Source: Bacteroidales bacterium (lineage in GTDB: Bacteria > Bacteroidota > Bacteroidia > Bacteroidales > UBA932). Taken from it: a stretch of 32,884 nucleotides of DNA. Every line of letters starts with the position of its first letter. Position 1 is the first letter of the stretch. The notes below the pieces were generated by a model, which saw only the letters and a program-made list of their open reading frames with translations, was not told the origin of the DNA and made no database searches. Shown here piece after piece: positions 1-8,897 of this stretch. The position numbers and the translations under genes were made by a program. The DNA lies in NCBI GenBank assembly GCA_016286385.1, contig JAEESO010000025.1:1-32884 (forward strand). Direction: 5' to 3'.

Positions 1-936
1 CAGGCGGAAGTTAAGGCAGGCCGATATAAGGTCGTGAGCCGACTCCGGAGTACCCGCAGCGCGGAACTCGTCCCACTTGGCGTAAACCTTGAGCCAAGGG
101 AGCACGGGAACACCCACAGTCACATAGAAGGCATCGGCAGCACCGCTCTCCTGAACCTCACCGCCAATTGCGGTTGCGTATTCGGCACGTACCGTCCAGT
201 TGTCATAGTCGTACTTGAGTCCGGCGCTGATGCGCTCACGCTTGAGGTCTACACCATCGGCATTCCTCCAGTAACCCGTCCAGCCAAAGGCGCCTATAAA
301 CAGGCCCGGAATGGGCTGGAACTGGATGGTCCCTATGATGTCCTTTGCGCGGTTAACGTCCGTGAGATTGATGCCCTGGCCGTTGTAAACGCCCAGCTGA
401 TAGTGCAGGAGCCTGTATTTCTTCTCACCTATGGGGAAAAGGTCTCCCTGGATCTGGATACCAATGTCACGGCCGCCCATATTGGCCTCCCCAAGGCGGT
501 CTCCCATACCGGCGAACTTCTGCACCAGGAGTGAGAAATCTCCAACGCCCACGTCCCAGGGGTTCATAGGGTTTTCAAAAGTGAAAGCGCGCTTGAACTG
601 GCCCATCTTTATGGAGAACTCTTTCCAGTGAGCCCACTCAATGAAGAAGTCCTTCACGTGAGGGCCGCCATTTGCCTGGAACTGAATGCGGTACTTAAAG
701 TCATTGAAGATGCTGCCGTCCACATACAGACGGATGAGCCTGCAGTTGAAACCGGGGCCGCCATTTGCGGTTGCAAGGTCACTGTACTTGTAACCTCCAA
801 TGATGTAGCCTCCAACCTTTGGAACGCTTACAAAGCCGGTCTGCTTGTAACTGTACTTGGGAGTGGAGTCCTCCTCCTGTGCCATAGCACTGACCGTTAC
901 CATCAGTGCCGCTGCTATGAGAATAAGTTTTTTCAT
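1..936 (-). CDS. Outer-membrane porin, phosphate-selective O/P-like (3' end cut by window edge)
   Basis: The start codon is the ATG read from 936 down, and the frame is open to base 1, giving 312 codons without a stop. The protein begins with a signal peptide (about residues 1-20, ending AMAQ). Alternating aromatic and charged beta strands follow, with stretches such as RLYVDGSIFNDFKYRIQFQ and GRDIGIQIQGDLFP. This is the look of the Bacteroidota OprO/OprP-like porin family (PF07396). It would form an outer-membrane channel for small anions. It starts 1 bp after the stop of the DASS transporter, so the two are surely cotranscribed, which suggests an outer-membrane pore feeding an inner-membrane anion symporter. 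Substrate is not readable from sequence. The C-terminus lies outside the window. Confidence 0.8.
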   Translation of the reverse strand, partial: MKKLILIAAALMVTVSAMAQEEDSTPKYSYKQTGFVSVPKVGGYIIGGYKYSDLATANGGPGFNCRLIRLYVDGSIFNDFKYRIQFQANGGPHVKDFFIEWAHWKEFSIKMGQFKRAFTFENPMNPWDVGVGDFSLLVQKFAGMGDRLGEANMGGRDIGIQIQGDLFPIGEKKYRLLHYQLGVYNGQGINLTDVNRAKDIIGTIQFQPIPGLFIGAFGWTGYWRNADGVDLKRERISAGLKYDYDNWTVRAEYATAIGGEVQESGAADAFYVTVGVPVLPWLKVYAKWDEFRAAGTPESAHDLISACLNFRL

Positions 937-937
937 A

Positions 938-2383
938 TTAAGCAAACGGGAAAAGTTTAGTAAGCCAGAAGTAGCCAAGCACAAAGCCCACAAGGCCCAT
1001 CACAAGGCCCACCTTGGTCATATCCTTGGTCTCTACCATACCGGTGGATGAGGCAATGGCATTTGGCGGCGTGGAAATGGGGAACAGCATGGCGATGGAT
1101 GCGCAAACCGCAATGAAGATGATCATTGCGCTGGTGCCGCCCATAGCAAGGAACTGCGCGTTGTTTGCAGCTTCAGGGTCTGCCATACCGTTGGCAACCA
1201 CAATAAGGATAGGGATAAGAAGGGCTGCAGTAGCGGAGTTTGAGATGAAGTTACTGAGGAAGTAGCACACAAGGCCCGCGATTATAAGGACCACCACAAC
1301 GCTCATGCTTCCAAACGGAATGGCCTGGATAAGGACCTTTGCAAGGCCGGTATCCTGCAGGCAGTATCCAAGGCAGAAGCCGCCGGCTACAAGCCACAGG
1401 ACAGTCCAGTTGATCTCCTTTATCTCATTCTTTCCAAAGAGGCCCGTTGCGGTGAAAACGCCAAGCGGAATGAGAGCCACAATATTGGAATTGATGTGGG
1501 TAAGCTGCTCGGTTGCCCAGAGGAGGATGGTCCCAACAAAGGTAATCCATACAACATATAACCTCCAGTCTTTCTTTTGGTTACTCTCAGGTATCTCAAG
1601 CACAAGTTTCTTTGTCTTGAAGGGGAACATGATGCGCAGAACAATCCACGCTATCACAATCATGATGATAACGTAAGGGATCATATGCACGCACCATTCG
1701 CCAAAGGAAACGTCAATGCCGGCCTGCTCCAGGGCACCCTTTGCGGTAGCGTTGGGAGGAGTGCCGATGGGCGTTCCAATACCTCCAAGGTTTGCCGCCA
1801 CGGGGATACTGAGGGCAAGGCCGATCTTTCCTTTATCATCGGCCGGAAGCTTTGAAAGCACCGGGGTGAGAAGGGCCAGCATCATTGCGGCTGTGGCGGT
1901 GTTACTCATGAACATTGAGAAGATGGAGATCATGATGAGGAAGCCCAGCAGAACTATCTCAGGCTTAGTGCCAAAGAGTTTCAGAAGGGCGCGGGCAAGG
2001 GTTACGTCAAGGCCGTATTTCTCTGCCATAATTGCCAGCACAAAGCCGCCCAGGAACAGCATAACCACAGGGTCTGCCATAGAACTCATAATGCGGCCGT
2101 AGGGCACCAGGGTGCCGTACTGGGGATTGCAGAAAAGGCCGATACCCTTGTTTGACACCGTAAGCAGCGCAATCACAATGACCATAAGGGATGTGGCCCA
2201 GTTGGGGATGATTTCAAAGATCCACATAAGGGCTGCAAACACAAACAGGGCGATCACCCTCTGCTGTACCACGGTGAGGGCCTCTATCCCGAAGAAATTT
2301 GTAGGAACGGCCCAGAGGAAAATGAAAATGATGAGCACCAGGGGCAGGAACACCCACATTTTTGCGTTGAATTTCTTTTCCAT
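938..2383 (-). CDS. DASS (SLC13) family sodium/dicarboxylate or sulfate symporter
   Basis: A 481-residue inner-membrane protein with about a dozen hydrophobic segments. It carries the two SNT signatures of the divalent anion:sodium symporter family, SNTATAAMM and, in the second half, SNSATAALL. It also has the paired loops GTPIGTPPNATA and STPPNAIASS, which contribute to sodium and substrate sites in VcINDY-type transporters. Members import C4-dicarboxylates, citrate or sulfate with sodium, and the exact substrate cannot be told here. The gene sits between an M49-like lipoprotein (9 bp upstream) and a porin (1 bp downstream), forming an apparent uptake operon. Length is normal for the family. 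Confidence 0.9.
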   Translation of the reverse strand: MEKKFNAKMWVFLPLVLIIFIFLWAVPTNFFGIEALTVVQQRVIALFVFAALMWIFEIIPNWATSLMVIVIALLTVSNKGIGLFCNPQYGTLVPYGRIMSSMADPVVMLFLGGFVLAIMAEKYGLDVTLARALLKLFGTKPEIVLLGFLIMISIFSMFMSNTATAAMMLALLTPVLSKLPADDKGKIGLALSIPVAANLGGIGTPIGTPPNATAKGALEQAGIDVSFGEWCVHMIPYVIIMIVIAWIVLRIMFPFKTKKLVLEIPESNQKKDWRLYVVWITFVGTILLWATEQLTHINSNIVALIPLGVFTATGLFGKNEIKEINWTVLWLVAGGFCLGYCLQDTGLAKVLIQAIPFGSMSVVVVLIIAGLVCYFLSNFISNSATAALLIPILIVVANGMADPEAANNAQFLAMGGTSAMIIFIAVCASIAMLFPISTPPNAIASSTGMVETKDMTKVGLVMGLVGFVLGYFWLTKLFPFA

Positions 2384-2392
2384 TTCTATCTT

Positions 2393-3904
2393 TTATTTTT
2401 CGTATTCAAAACGTATGTCTACGGGGATTTTCTCCAGTTCCAGGTTCACTACGTCCTGCTGGATGGCCTGGGGCACAAATGCGTATGTGCCTGCAAACTC
2501 AACGGCGGCATCATAGTCTCCGCTGGCCTGGATGCCCTTAATGGCATCGCTGAGGGCCTCAAGGGCCTCAACTGTCTTGGCATAATCAATCTTGTACTTT
2601 CCGGAAACCTTGCGGGTGATAGCGCCCTTTTCCGTGAGGTAGTTATACACTATGAGGTTTGCGCGGCCGGTTGCATCGGCAAAACCAAAGCGCGTGGAAC
2701 GGATGGTGTTTGCGATGAACGTTGCAAGGATGTCACGCTTTGTGATGAGGGCGCTGATGCGGTTCTCGTCCACCATCTGGGTTGCCAGAAGCGCTCCAAG
2801 CACACTGGCTTCCGCTTTCTCAAAGGTAAGGGCCTCGTTCCCGAGGGCGTGGTTTCTCTCCACCAGGTTCTTTGCAATCTCACGGAACACAATCTCCCAC
2901 CAGAAAGCGTTGGCGTCAAGATGCGCCATGTCGTCGCCTTCAAAAAGGAGCATTCCGGCCGGGAATACGGTACGGTTGTACTTTTCCCTGATGATATTGC
3001 CGAAGATGATGGCGCGGTTGCCGGAAACGTTGCAGCCAATGTTCTTGTAACCGGCGTTAGGATAGCCTCCGTAATAGATCACGTCACAGGCATACACCTT
3101 TGAACTGAATTCAGGGTCCAGGCCTGGAACATAGGCGCACACCTCTTTGATGAGGTTTGTGCGTTCCTCGTTCTTCAGGAGCACATATGCGCCATAGGAA
3201 GCCTTGATGCCGTAGAGTTCGTCGTCAATTGCTTCATTGGGGCCGATCACAAGGTCCATCTTGCTGTCCGTCATCTGCTCCCAGGCGCGCTCGCTGGCCA
3301 TATAGTTGTCCGTGAGAACGTCCTCCGCCTTTGCAAGGAGGTATTCCCGGACGCTTTCCTTGATGGTAATATCGGCCGCAGCCTTAAGAAGGTCAGATAT
3401 CTTGCGGACTTCCTCCGCATAGGCGTCGTGGTACCACACAACCTCAAGGGTGCGGTCTTCCTTCCGGCGGATGATGGTGTAAGGGCTTTCCTTTGCGGGA
3501 TCCTTAAGGGCGCGGAACTCTTCCTCAGTCATATCGGCCGGATAGAACTTTGCGCCAAGGGGCTTCTTGCCGTATCCGTAGATGAAGGGCTCTCCGTCTA
3601 TGCGGTTCCAAGGGCCGTAGTTCACGTATGCGAACTCTTTCTCTGCGGAATCCTCAAGGCCGTCGAAGGTGGATTTAGGGCCGAAATTCTGCTTCCAGTA
3701 GATTGCATCGGCCTGATCTGCGGCAAATCTGTAGAGGTTCAGGACCTCTTTTCCGTTATCTGTGATACCGGAAAGATCCGGTGCGGGGATTGTTACCAGC
3801 GCATAGTTTTCCAGCAGACGGGCCGCCTTTGTGCGTCCTCCCCCGCAGGAGGAGACCGTGGCCACAGCCGCTATAACAGCAAGCGCTGCAATGAGCTTTC
3901 TCAT
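2393..3904 (-). CDS. M49 (dipeptidyl peptidase III)-like lipoprotein, probably catalytically dead
   Basis: A 503-residue protein with a lipoprotein signal peptide and lipobox ending at Cys20. The middle resembles the M49 zinc peptidases of Bacteroidota: GPNEAIDDELYGIKASYGAY matches the conserved stretch before the active site, and the C-terminal EKGA...KIDYAK...SGDYDAA region matches the M49 tail. Where the family has an HExxH/HExxGH zinc motif, this protein has R341-E342-I-A-K345-N346. Where it has EExxAD, it has E362-K363-A-E-A-S. All three expected zinc ligands therefore appear replaced. The fold is probably kept while the peptidase activity is lost, with a possible binding or scaffold role in the periplasm. 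It is the first gene of an operon with a DASS transporter and a porin. The family assignment rests on remembered M49 patterns. Confidence 0.65.
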   Translation of the reverse strand: MRKLIAALAVIAAVATVSSCGGGRTKAARLLENYALVTIPAPDLSGITDNGKEVLNLYRFAADQADAIYWKQNFGPKSTFDGLEDSAEKEFAYVNYGPWNRIDGEPFIYGYGKKPLGAKFYPADMTEEEFRALKDPAKESPYTIIRRKEDRTLEVVWYHDAYAEEVRKISDLLKAAADITIKESVREYLLAKAEDVLTDNYMASERAWEQMTDSKMDLVIGPNEAIDDELYGIKASYGAYVLLKNEERTNLIKEVCAYVPGLDPEFSSKVYACDVIYYGGYPNAGYKNIGCNVSGNRAIIFGNIIREKYNRTVFPAGMLLFEGDDMAHLDANAFWWEIVFREIAKNLVERNHALGNEALTFEKAEASVLGALLATQMVDENRISALITKRDILATFIANTIRSTRFGFADATGRANLIVYNYLTEKGAITRKVSGKYKIDYAKTVEALEALSDAIKGIQASGDYDAAVEFAGTYAFVPQAIQQDVVNLELEKIPVDIRFEYEK

Positions 3905-3932
3905 AAAGATGGTTTATGTTTTATTTAGCTTA

Positions 3933-3963
3933 CAAATTTACGCATTTTCAATGGCATAAACAA
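3933..3963 (-). promoter_or_regulatory. Bacteroidota-type promoter of the M49-like/DASS/porin operon
   Basis: On the minus strand TAAATTTG (3933-3940) fits the TAnnTTTG -7 consensus of Bacteroidota sigma-ABfr. A TTG (3961-3963) lies 20 bases upstream, as expected for the -33 element. The box lies about 28 bases before the start codon. Confidence 0.7.
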
Positions 3964-4004
3964 TACTGCCCCGCAACCACCTCTCCCCCAGCCACTTACG
4001 CAAA

Positions 4005-4032
4005 GTCGGGTGCACCTGGAAGTGCACCCGAC
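4005..4032. repeat. GTGCAC hairpin repeat, copy 1
   Basis: A perfect 11-bp inverted repeat (GTCGGGTGCAC, 6-base loop ctggaa, GTGCACCCGAC). The left flank contains ACTTACGCAAA, and the right flank, read in reverse, contains CTGGCGCGTAAAT. The same hairpin and related flanks recur at 5543-5568 and 26983-27006. This copy lies just after the 3' end of gdhA and may also serve as its terminator, though the T tract after it is short. Confidence 0.85.
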
Positions 4033-4081
4033 AATCAGCAACTCGCAGAGAGTCAGTTATTTACGCGCCAGCGCGAGCCGA

Positions 4082-5425
4082 TTAGATGGTCCCCTGCTCC
4101 AGCATTGCCGTTGCAACCTTCATGAAGCCGGCGATGTTTGCGCCCTTGACGTAGTCTACGCTGCCATCAGGCTGGGTGCCGTACTTCACGCATTGCTCGT
4201 GGATTGACTTCATGATGAAGTGAAGTTTCTGATCCACTTCTTCACCGCTCCAGGAGATGTGCTCTGCGTTCTGGGTCATCTCCAGACCGGAAGTGGCCAC
4301 GCCGCCTGCGTTCACGGCCTTGCCGGGGGCAAAGAGGATGCCGTTGTGCTGGAAGAAGTGGATGGCTCCGGGCTGGCAGCCCATGTTGGAGACCTCGCAG
4401 CAGCACCAGCAGCCGTTGGCCTTCAGTTCCTTTGCATCTTCCTCAGAAAGTTCATTCTGGAAGGCGCAAGGGAGGGCAATATCCACAGGGATGCTCCAGG
4501 ACTTCTTGCCGGGAGTGAACTTTGCAAGTTCCGGGAACTTGGTTGCCATATCCTCCACCTTATTGCGGTTGGAGGCACGCATAACAAGCATATAGTCAAT
4601 CATTTCCGGGGTAATGCCGCCGGGGATTTCGCATACGCCGTCAGGGCCGGAAATGGCAACAACCTTTGCGCCAAGTTCGCGGGCCTTTGTTGCGGCGCCC
4701 CAGGCAACGTTACCAAAGCCGGAGAGTGCCACGCGGCAGCCCTTGATGTCCTTGCCGGCCTTCTGAAGAAGGTGCTGGGTGAAATAGAGGGCGCCAAAGC
4801 CGGTGGCCTCAGGCCTCAAAATGCTTCCGCCCCAGGTGCCGCCCTTACCGGTAAGGACGCCGGTGTTGTACTGGCGGGCAAGTTTCTTGTACATTCCGTA
4901 GAGGTAGCCAATTTCACGGCCGCCAACGCCCACATCACCTGCAGGGATATCCTGATCCGGGCCGATACAGTTCCAAAGCTCCAGCATGAACGCCTGGCAG
5001 AAACGCATGATTTCGTCGTTGGACTTACCCACGGGGTCAAAATCTGAGCCGCCCTTTGCACCGCCCATAGGAAGGGTTGTGAGGGCGTTTTTGAAGGTCT
5101 GTTCAAAGCCCAGGAACTTGAGCATTGAAGGGGTCACGGCCCTATGGAAACGGAGTCCGCCCTTGTAAGGGCCGATAGCACTGTTGAACTGGATGCGGTA
5201 GCCGGTGTTGGTCTGGACCTCACCGCGGTCATCTATCCAAGTAACGCGGAAAGAGAAGATGCGGTCCGGTTCCACCAGACGCTCAACTATCTTTGCCTGC
5301 TCAAACTCAGGATGCTGATTGTACACATCCTCAATAGATTCCAGAACTTCCTGAACAGCCTGCAGATACTCCTTCTCTCCGGGGTACTTGGCCTGAAGGC
5401 GTGCCATAATGTCCGTTGTTTTCAT
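4082..5425 (-). CDS. gdhA: NADP-type glutamate dehydrogenase (hexameric, class I)
   Basis: A 447-residue enzyme interconverting 2-oxoglutarate plus ammonia and glutamate. It is a main route of ammonia assimilation in Bacteroidota. The N-terminal domain holds GPYKGGLRFH (Lys88 in the substrate site) and PMGGAKGGSDFDP with catalytic Lys124, followed by the DIPAGDVGVGGREIGY stretch. The C-terminal Rossmann domain has the GFGNVAWG dinucleotide motif. Length and motifs match the approximately 445-residue bacterial class. Coenzyme choice is inferred from class and not proved. The gene stands alone with a recognisable promoter upstream and a repeat hairpin downstream. Confidence 0.97.
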   Translation of the reverse strand: MKTTDIMARLQAKYPGEKEYLQAVQEVLESIEDVYNQHPEFEQAKIVERLVEPDRIFSFRVTWIDDRGEVQTNTGYRIQFNSAIGPYKGGLRFHRAVTPSMLKFLGFEQTFKNALTTLPMGGAKGGSDFDPVGKSNDEIMRFCQAFMLELWNCIGPDQDIPAGDVGVGGREIGYLYGMYKKLARQYNTGVLTGKGGTWGGSILRPEATGFGALYFTQHLLQKAGKDIKGCRVALSGFGNVAWGAATKARELGAKVVAISGPDGVCEIPGGITPEMIDYMLVMRASNRNKVEDMATKFPELAKFTPGKKSWSIPVDIALPCAFQNELSEEDAKELKANGCWCCCEVSNMGCQPGAIHFFQHNGILFAPGKAVNAGGVATSGLEMTQNAEHISWSGEEVDQKLHFIMKSIHEQCVKYGTQPDGSVDYVKGANIAGFMKVATAMLEQGTI

Positions 5426-5459
5426 ATCAGTTTTTAATTAAGTGTTATAATTTGTCTTA

Positions 5460-5490
5460 CAAATTTACACAAGAAAAAGCATTTTCCAAA
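5460..5490 (-). promoter_or_regulatory. Promoter of gdhA
   Basis: On the minus strand TAAATTTG (5460-5467) is a clean TAnnTTTG -7 box, with TTTG (5487-5490) 19 bases further upstream as the -33 element. The leader before the ATG would be about 28 bases and A/T-rich. Confidence 0.75.
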
Positions 5491-5542
5491 CTATTTTTTA
5501 CCCTGGCGCACAACTCATTATCTATCAATCACTTATACAACC

Positions 5543-5568
5543 TCGGGTGCACCTGGAAGTGCACCCGA
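5543..5568. repeat. GTGCAC hairpin repeat, copy 2
   Basis: A 10-bp perfect inverted repeat with the same loop (ctggaa) as the copy at 4005. The surrounding approximately 105 bp (5502-5609) has outer arms CCTGGC and GCCAGG, so the hairpin is nested inside a longer imperfect palindrome. It lies between the end of the Fur-family gene and the gdhA promoter. Confidence 0.85.
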
Positions 5569-5611
5569 CTACGCGTAAAACGCTAAGCCACAGGCATTTA
5601 CGTGCCAGGAA

Positions 5612-6061
5612 TTACTTCTTTCGCTTAGTGGGACGGACCACAAACTGGATGTCTATGTCCTCAATTGAGTAGCCTTTGAACTTGCGGCGGCCAAGATGCT
5701 CTTCCACTATGGCCGATAATTCCTCGTCCACAACGTCCCTGTAAGTGTGGTTCTCACGATCATAGAGGTGGACGTGTGACTCCGGGATGGCGTCGAAGAA
5801 CATCTTGCCGGCGGCGGAGAGACGCCGCGCATATATGTGGTTGTCAGATAGTTCAGAAAGGATATTGTATACGGAAGCCACGGTCACTTTCACGCCGGCT
5901 TCCCGGAACCTTTCCACAACCTGGTCAGGCGATGCGTGGACCAGGTCCATCATCACGGTGTGCACGGCAATCCGGGGGCGCGTGGCCTTGAGGCCGTGCC
6001 GGTGAAGTTGCGTCTTGAACTCTTCAACGCTTCGGACGCCTTTCTGGGGTTTTACTGCCAT
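5612..6061 (-). CDS. Fur-family transcriptional regulator without cysteines
   Basis: A 149-residue protein with the Fur-family winged helix (HGLKATRPRIAV followed by VTVASVYNILSEL as the recognition helix) and a histidine-bearing dimerisation part (SHVHLYDRENHTY). It contains no cysteine at all, so it lacks the CxxC structural zinc sites of classical Fur and PerR. It could be a metal, peroxide or haem sensor, and which one is not decidable here. It is the last gene of the long minus-strand operon and shares one base with recN (TAATG). Confidence 0.85.
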   Translation of the reverse strand: MAVKPQKGVRSVEEFKTQLHRHGLKATRPRIAVHTVMMDLVHASPDQVVERFREAGVKVTVASVYNILSELSDNHIYARRLSAAGKMFFDAIPESHVHLYDRENHTYRDVVDEELSAIVEEHLGRRKFKGYSIEDIDIQFVVRPTKRKK

Positions 6062-7653
6062 TATTTAAGAAGTGACTTAGCGTTAGCAATGGCTTCCGGA
6101 GTGATCACGGAGCCGGAAAGCATACGGGCAATCTCCTGCACGCGGCCTTCAGCGTCCAGGGCACGGACGGAAGTAACATCGGCCGATTTTGAAACAAGGT
6201 AATGCGCGTTTCCCTTTGCCGCCACCTGCGGAAGGTGCGTGATTGCGAAAACCTGCATTGAAGAGCCCATAGAGCACACCAGGGAGCCCATTTTATCTGC
6301 GGCCGATCCAGAAACGCCGGTGTCTATCTCATCAAAAACCAGCGTTGGCATATGCGTAAGCCGGGCCATATGGGCCTTGAGACTTAGCATAATGCGGGAA
6401 AGTTCGCCTCCTGAAGCAGCCTTGGCAACGTCCTGCGGCGCCCTTCCGGTAGAAGAGAAAAGGAAATCTACGCTGCTCTCACCCACCTTCACCTCAAATA
6501 CGGCGTGGTCAAGTTCAAGGTAGCGTAATTGCTCCTGAATGGCCGATGCAAATGGCCCTGCTGCGGCGGTACGCTTATCAAAAAGCTCCTTCAGAAGTTT
6601 CTCATACGCCTTCCTGGCCGCTGAAACCTCTCCCTCCAGCGCTGCCTCATCTTCCTCGATGGTCTCAGTGCTCATGACAAGCTCTTTCAGGCGGTCCCGT
6701 TCCGCGGCAAGTTCCTGCACGGAAGAGACTCCATACTTCTGCATCAGGGAGTAAAGGAGAGACAGCCTTTCCTCCACGGCCTGCAGCCTCTCCGGCGATG
6801 CCTCAGTACGCGCTCCAAGGCTCTCAACCTCCGCCTCAATGTCTTCAATTTCTATGCGGGCGCTCTCCAGACGGCCGGCCAGTTCTTCAAGATGCGGAAT
6901 ATATGCCGATGCCCTCTCAAGTATCCTGGAGGCATCTTTAAGTTTCAAATTTGAAACTAACTCATAAGCCTCGGAGAGCTTTTCCTTAATTTCTTCCGCG
7001 TGCGCAAGGGCCTTCTGCTCCGCCTCCAGATCCTCCAGTTCTCCGGGGACCAAACGGGCTTCCTCCAGCCTTTGCCAGCGGGAGTGATTGTACTCCTGGT
7101 CTCTCAGAGCAAGGGCCTTTTTAGCCCTCAGTTCTTCCAGCGACCGCGTTGCGGCATTCAGCGCCTGCAGCGCCGCCGCAGTCTTCTCCCTCAGCTCCAC
7201 GGTGCCGCCGTAAAGGTCCAGGACCTCTGTCCGGAACCGCTGGTCCTGCAACCGCAGCGTCTGGTGCTGGGAATGGATGTCAATAAGAAGGGCCGATATC
7301 TCCTGCAGATCCCCTACCGAAACGGGCTCATCCCCCGCAAAACTGCGGGACCGGCCGCTTCTGGAGACTACTCGCCTTAAGATAAGCGAATCTCCCTCCA
7401 CGGGAATGTCCTTTTCTTCAAGGACGCTGCGTAGCGCAGAATCCACACTGAACTCTGCCTCAACAACGCAGTTTTCTCCGTGAGAGCCAACCATGGAAGA
7501 ATCGGCCTTTGCGCCCAAAACAAGCGATAGAGCACCAAGGAGGATTGATTTTCCCGCTCCGGTTTCTCCGCTTATAATGACAAGACCCTCCGGAAACTCA
7601 AGTTCCAGAGAGCCTATAAGAATGTAGTTGGAGACGGATAGGGCCCTGAGCAT
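6061..7653 (-). CDS. recN: DNA repair protein RecN
   Basis: A 530-residue SMC-like ATPase acting in double-strand-break repair. The N-terminal head has the Walker A motif GETGAGKS at residues 29-36. A long glutamate- and arginine-rich coiled coil occupies roughly residues 140-370. The C-terminal head has the ABC signature ASGGELSRIML and the Walker B stretch around D441-E442 (VFDEIDTGVSG). Length is slightly below the usual approximately 550. It lies 2 bp after the omega-subunit gene. In Bacteroides relatives, coaBC (and a further conserved gene) commonly sit between these two, but they are absent here. Confidence 0.96.
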   Translation of the reverse strand: MLRALSVSNYILIGSLELEFPEGLVIISGETGAGKSILLGALSLVLGAKADSSMVGSHGENCVVEAEFSVDSALRSVLEEKDIPVEGDSLILRRVVSRSGRSRSFAGDEPVSVGDLQEISALLIDIHSQHQTLRLQDQRFRTEVLDLYGGTVELREKTAAALQALNAATRSLEELRAKKALALRDQEYNHSRWQRLEEARLVPGELEDLEAEQKALAHAEEIKEKLSEAYELVSNLKLKDASRILERASAYIPHLEELAGRLESARIEIEDIEAEVESLGARTEASPERLQAVEERLSLLYSLMQKYGVSSVQELAAERDRLKELVMSTETIEEDEAALEGEVSAARKAYEKLLKELFDKRTAAAGPFASAIQEQLRYLELDHAVFEVKVGESSVDFLFSSTGRAPQDVAKAASGGELSRIMLSLKAHMARLTHMPTLVFDEIDTGVSGSAADKMGSLVCSMGSSMQVFAITHLPQVAAKGNAHYLVSKSADVTSVRALDAEGRVQEIARMLSGSVITPEAIANAKSLLK

Positions 7654-7655
7654 TA

Positions 7656-8003
7656 TTACTCTTCTTCGACGGGCTTGATATCGATGGTTTCCTCCTCACC
7701 GGCCTTGCGGAAGAAGAGGTCTCCGTTCTCGAACTCTGAGATAGCCACCAGGTCCGGTTTGGGCTGGCGCTCGTAGTACTTGGAGATTTCAATCTGCTCC
7801 TTGTTCTCAAAGACTTCCTCCATAGTGTCGCGGTCGTTGCGGAACTCTTCAAGTTTTTTCATCAGTTCCTTCTTTTCCGCCGATGCTATCTGGTTTGCCC
7901 TCTTGTAGAGGATAACTACTGATTCATAGATGTTTCCTGTGGGAGCCGCAAGGTTCTTTATGTCGCGGGTCACGGTGTTCTGAGGTACTTTCTTCTTTTC
8001 CAT
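7656..8003 (-). CDS. rpoZ: RNA polymerase omega subunit, Bacteroidota Rpb6-like type
   Basis: A 115-residue protein with the features of the Bacteroidota omega family: TVTRDIKNLAAPTGNIYESV near the N-terminus, KRANQI as the omega/Rpb6 core helix, and FENKEQIEISKYYERQPKP after it. It helps assemble the beta' subunit of RNA polymerase. It lies between bamD and recN, the conserved neighbourhood in this phylum, but is set off from bamD by 112 bp holding a long hairpin (8017-8072). The acidic C-terminus (GEEETIDIKPVEEE) is normal for the group. Confidence 0.88.
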   Translation of the reverse strand: MEKKKVPQNTVTRDIKNLAAPTGNIYESVVILYKRANQIASAEKKELMKKLEEFRNDRDTMEEVFENKEQIEISKYYERQPKPDLVAISEFENGDLFFRKAGEEETIDIKPVEEE

Positions 8004-8016
8004 AATTCTTTTCTTC

Positions 8017-8072
8017 GGTCTTCCGGACTAAAACTTTTTCTCCAGTGTCGAAAAAGTTTTGTCCGTCAGACC
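8017..8072 (-). other. Long hairpin in the bamD-rpoZ gap
   Basis: An inverted repeat whose inner stem pairs AAAACTTTTTC with GAAAAAGTTTT (11 bp, 9-base loop). It continues through GGAC/GTCC with one bulged base to an outer GGTCT/AGACC pair. It lies inside the transcribed spacer about 15 bp before the omega-subunit start. It could act as an attenuator, an RNA processing site or a partial terminator separating the two halves of the operon. Confidence 0.7.
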
Positions 8073-8115
8073 TTGTTCTATATAGTTTACCAGACTATTT
8101 TCAACAAAGTTTCAA

Positions 8116-8897
8116 TTATTTTTCATTCACCTGGCGGTAAAGGCGGTCAAGTTCCGTGCGGTAGTGGGACTCCGGGTATTCGCTTATAAAATTGAGGTAG
8201 TCGTCGGTGAAAACAAGGTAGCGCTCTTTCTGCTTTTCACGTACGCTCAGGCGGGCGTAATGGTATGAAGCCATTGCGGTGTAGTAGAGGACATCCTCCC
8301 TGTAAACGTTGTCTGAGTTGGTTTTAAGGACGTTTTTCAGTTTCACGCGGGCGCTGAGGTAGTCTTCCATATGGTAGTACTGCTTTCCGGCTTCGTAGTC
8401 CTTGCGGTCAAGGCGGGTCTGAAGCTCCTTCAGCATATCCTCGCAGGCGGGCCGATGGATATCATCGGCCGGATGCTCCCTCATATATTCATTTATTGCG
8501 CTCATGCAGGCGCGCGTGGGGTTCTGGTCCAGTTCCCAGCGGTAGGTGGCCCTGTAAAGGCAGTCCAGCCTGTAGAACTGGGCGTCAGGGGTGAAGGGGC
8601 TCTGCGGGAAGTTCTCTATGAACTTTGAGAAGTTGGATTCGGCCGTGAAATAGTCCTTGGCGCGGTAATTAGACAGGCCCCAGTAGTACTGCACGGTGTC
8701 GTCGCGGGAGGTTCCGCTGGTGAGAACCGCCATGGATTCAAACAGTTGGGCCGATTTCTGGTATTTCTTAGCAGCGAAGAAATCCATCGCGGCCTTGTAC
8801 TTGGCGTCTACGTCGCTAGAGGCCAGAAGGACCTCGTACTGGCTTTTGCAGGAAATTATGGCCGATAAAACAGCCACAGTGATTATCAGAAACTTTT

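Noticed and set aside
34..960. Plus-strand open frames opposite the porin
   Set aside because: The minus strand carries a signal peptide and a continuous porin-like protein, so the plus frames are shadows.
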